A DNA stretch of 64,000 nucleotides from Parus major (taxonomy: Eukaryota; Chordata; Aves; Passeriformes; Paridae), in assembly GCF_001522545.3 (NCBI RefSeq), contig NC_031768.1, positions 97,461,781-97,525,780 of the forward strand. Direction: 5' to 3'. How positions within the stretch are numbered: the stretch's first letter is position 1; each line of letters starts with the position of its first letter. Both the position numbers and the translations under genes were made by a program. A model generated the notes under the pieces. The model saw only the letters and a program-made list of their open reading frames with translations. It did no database searches and was not told the DNA's origin. Positions 63,470-64,000 of this stretch are shown here, one piece after another.

Positions 63470-64000
63470 GTGACATCTTTGTAGGGAACATGGAGAGTGG
63501 GACCAAATGCACTCCCAGCAAGTTCACTGATGACACTGAGCAGTGAGGGAAGAGGAAGGGGAAGGGGAAGGGGAAGGGGAAGGGGAAGGGGAAGGGGAAG
63601 GGGAAGGGGAAGGGGAAGGGGAAGGGGAAGGGATGCCATCCAGAGGGACCTGGACAGGCTGGAGAGGTAGGCCCATGCAAATGGGCCTAGTGCAAGGTGC
63701 CACACCTGGGTAGGGGCAATCCCAGCACACCTACTGTCTGGGAAGAGATTTTTTTGTGAGATTGAGAGCTGCCATGCAGAGAAAGACCTGCAGGTGATGA
63801 GCTGGCAGTGGGTGCTTGCAACTCAGAAAGCCAAAAAATTCCTGGGCTGCATCCAAAGGACCATGGCTAGCAGGTCCTTTAGAAGGAGGTGATTCTCATG
63901 CTCTACTTTGCCCTTGTGAGAAACCACCTGGAATACAGAGTCCAGTTCTGGCATTTCCAACATAATCAGGACATGGAACTTGTTGGAGCAAGTTCATGGG
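63470..64000 (+). mobile_element. CR1 LINE, RT end and 3' region, runs off the window
   Basis: Plus-strand CR1 entering just before the catalytic box. The frame near 63,480-63,540 reads FVGNMESGTKCTPSKFTDDT (usual FVDNLESGIECTLSKFADDT), so the two catalytic aspartates of the RT are still visible. A (GGGGAA)n array follows. CR1 then resumes with 'gatgccatccagagggacct', 'ggacaggctggagaggtagg', 'gtgcaaggtgccacacctgg', 'ctgcaggtgatgagctggca' with 'gtgggtgcttgcaactcaga', 'gggctgcatccaaaggacca' and 'ccacctggaatacagagtcc'. The element continues beyond 64,000, so its 3' end is not seen. Stops and shifts make it non-functional. Confidence 0.92.
63554..63632 (+). repeat. (GGGGAA)n hexanucleotide array, about 13 copies, inside CR1
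   Basis: A 79-bp, nearly perfect run of GGGGAA embedded in the CR1 copy. CR1 consensus has GGAGGGAAGGGATGCCATCC at this spot, so the array most likely expanded from the element's own GGGAAGGGA seed. Consecutive G4 tracts spaced by AA fit the G-quadruplex rule on the plus strand. The minus-strand reading in one frame gives a long proline-serine or proline-phenylalanine repeat, which is an artefact of the array. Confidence 0.96.

Noticed and set aside
63412..63730. Overlapping minus-strand frames with long proline-phenylalanine, proline-leucine or proline-serine repeats.
   Set aside because: They are translations of the (GGGGAA)n array inside a CR1 copy, not a repeat protein.
1..64000. CRISPR array, tRNA, rRNA, bacterial operon or phage features.
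   Set aside because: No regularly spaced identical repeats, no cloverleaf or rRNA signature, and no long or tightly packed frames. The sequence is vertebrate nuclear DNA.

Overview
This window looks like avian nuclear DNA. It is A+T-rich and CpG-poor. Its recognisable repeats are almost all CR1 LINE fragments of several ages and both orientations, plus one solo endogenous-retrovirus LTR of a type I associate with bird genomes. I saw no SINE array and no intact LINE-1. The species cannot be named from sequence alone. I found no convincing protein-coding exon, tRNA, rRNA, CRISPR or bacterial-type gene. The longest open frames (up to about 150 codons) look like chance frames or lie in repeats. 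The window is best read as an intergenic or deep-intronic segment.

Layout. Positions 1-15,365 hold mostly unclassified A+T-rich DNA. Within it are short CR1 3' ends at about 368-435 (-), 6,948-7,452 (+), 8,954-9,010 (-) and 13,401-13,570 (+), an old amniote-type CR1 3' end at about 11,850-12,168 (-), an A28 run and an (AAAAT)n array. Positions 15,366-17,500, perhaps to 18,600, hold the best-preserved LINE. It is a minus-strand CR1 with an ORF1 esterase relic, an ORF2 endonuclease relic, the start of the reverse-transcriptase region, and then a junction straight to the 3' tail, so the RT core is deleted. Positions 19,322-20,617 are a solo LTR bounded by TGTT and AACA. A small CpG cluster with an RFX X-box-like site lies at 21,774-21,870. 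From there to about 51,150 I recognise no transposon or gene, only small tandem repeats, hairpins and a few stretches resembling conserved non-coding DNA. Positions 51,154-52,395 are a minus-strand CR1 3' end split by an unclassified insertion of about 494 bp. A CR1 tail lies at 54,020-54,112 (+). At about 59,504-60,066 (+) two separated frames resemble the C-terminal part of an L1-type reverse transcriptase, which would be unusual in a bird. A second old CR1 lies at about 62,500-62,690 (-). The window ends inside a plus-strand CR1 (63,470 onward) interrupted by a 79-bp (GGGGAA)n array.

The assignments to CR1, the LTR and L1 rest on remembered family consensus patterns, not on a database search. 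No new biological system is supported. The items most worth checking are the L1-like relic, the RT-deleted CR1, the G-quadruplex-prone hexamer expansion, the CpG/X-box site, the insertion inside the 51-kb CR1, and the hairpin flanked by 12-bp direct repeats at 47.2 kb.
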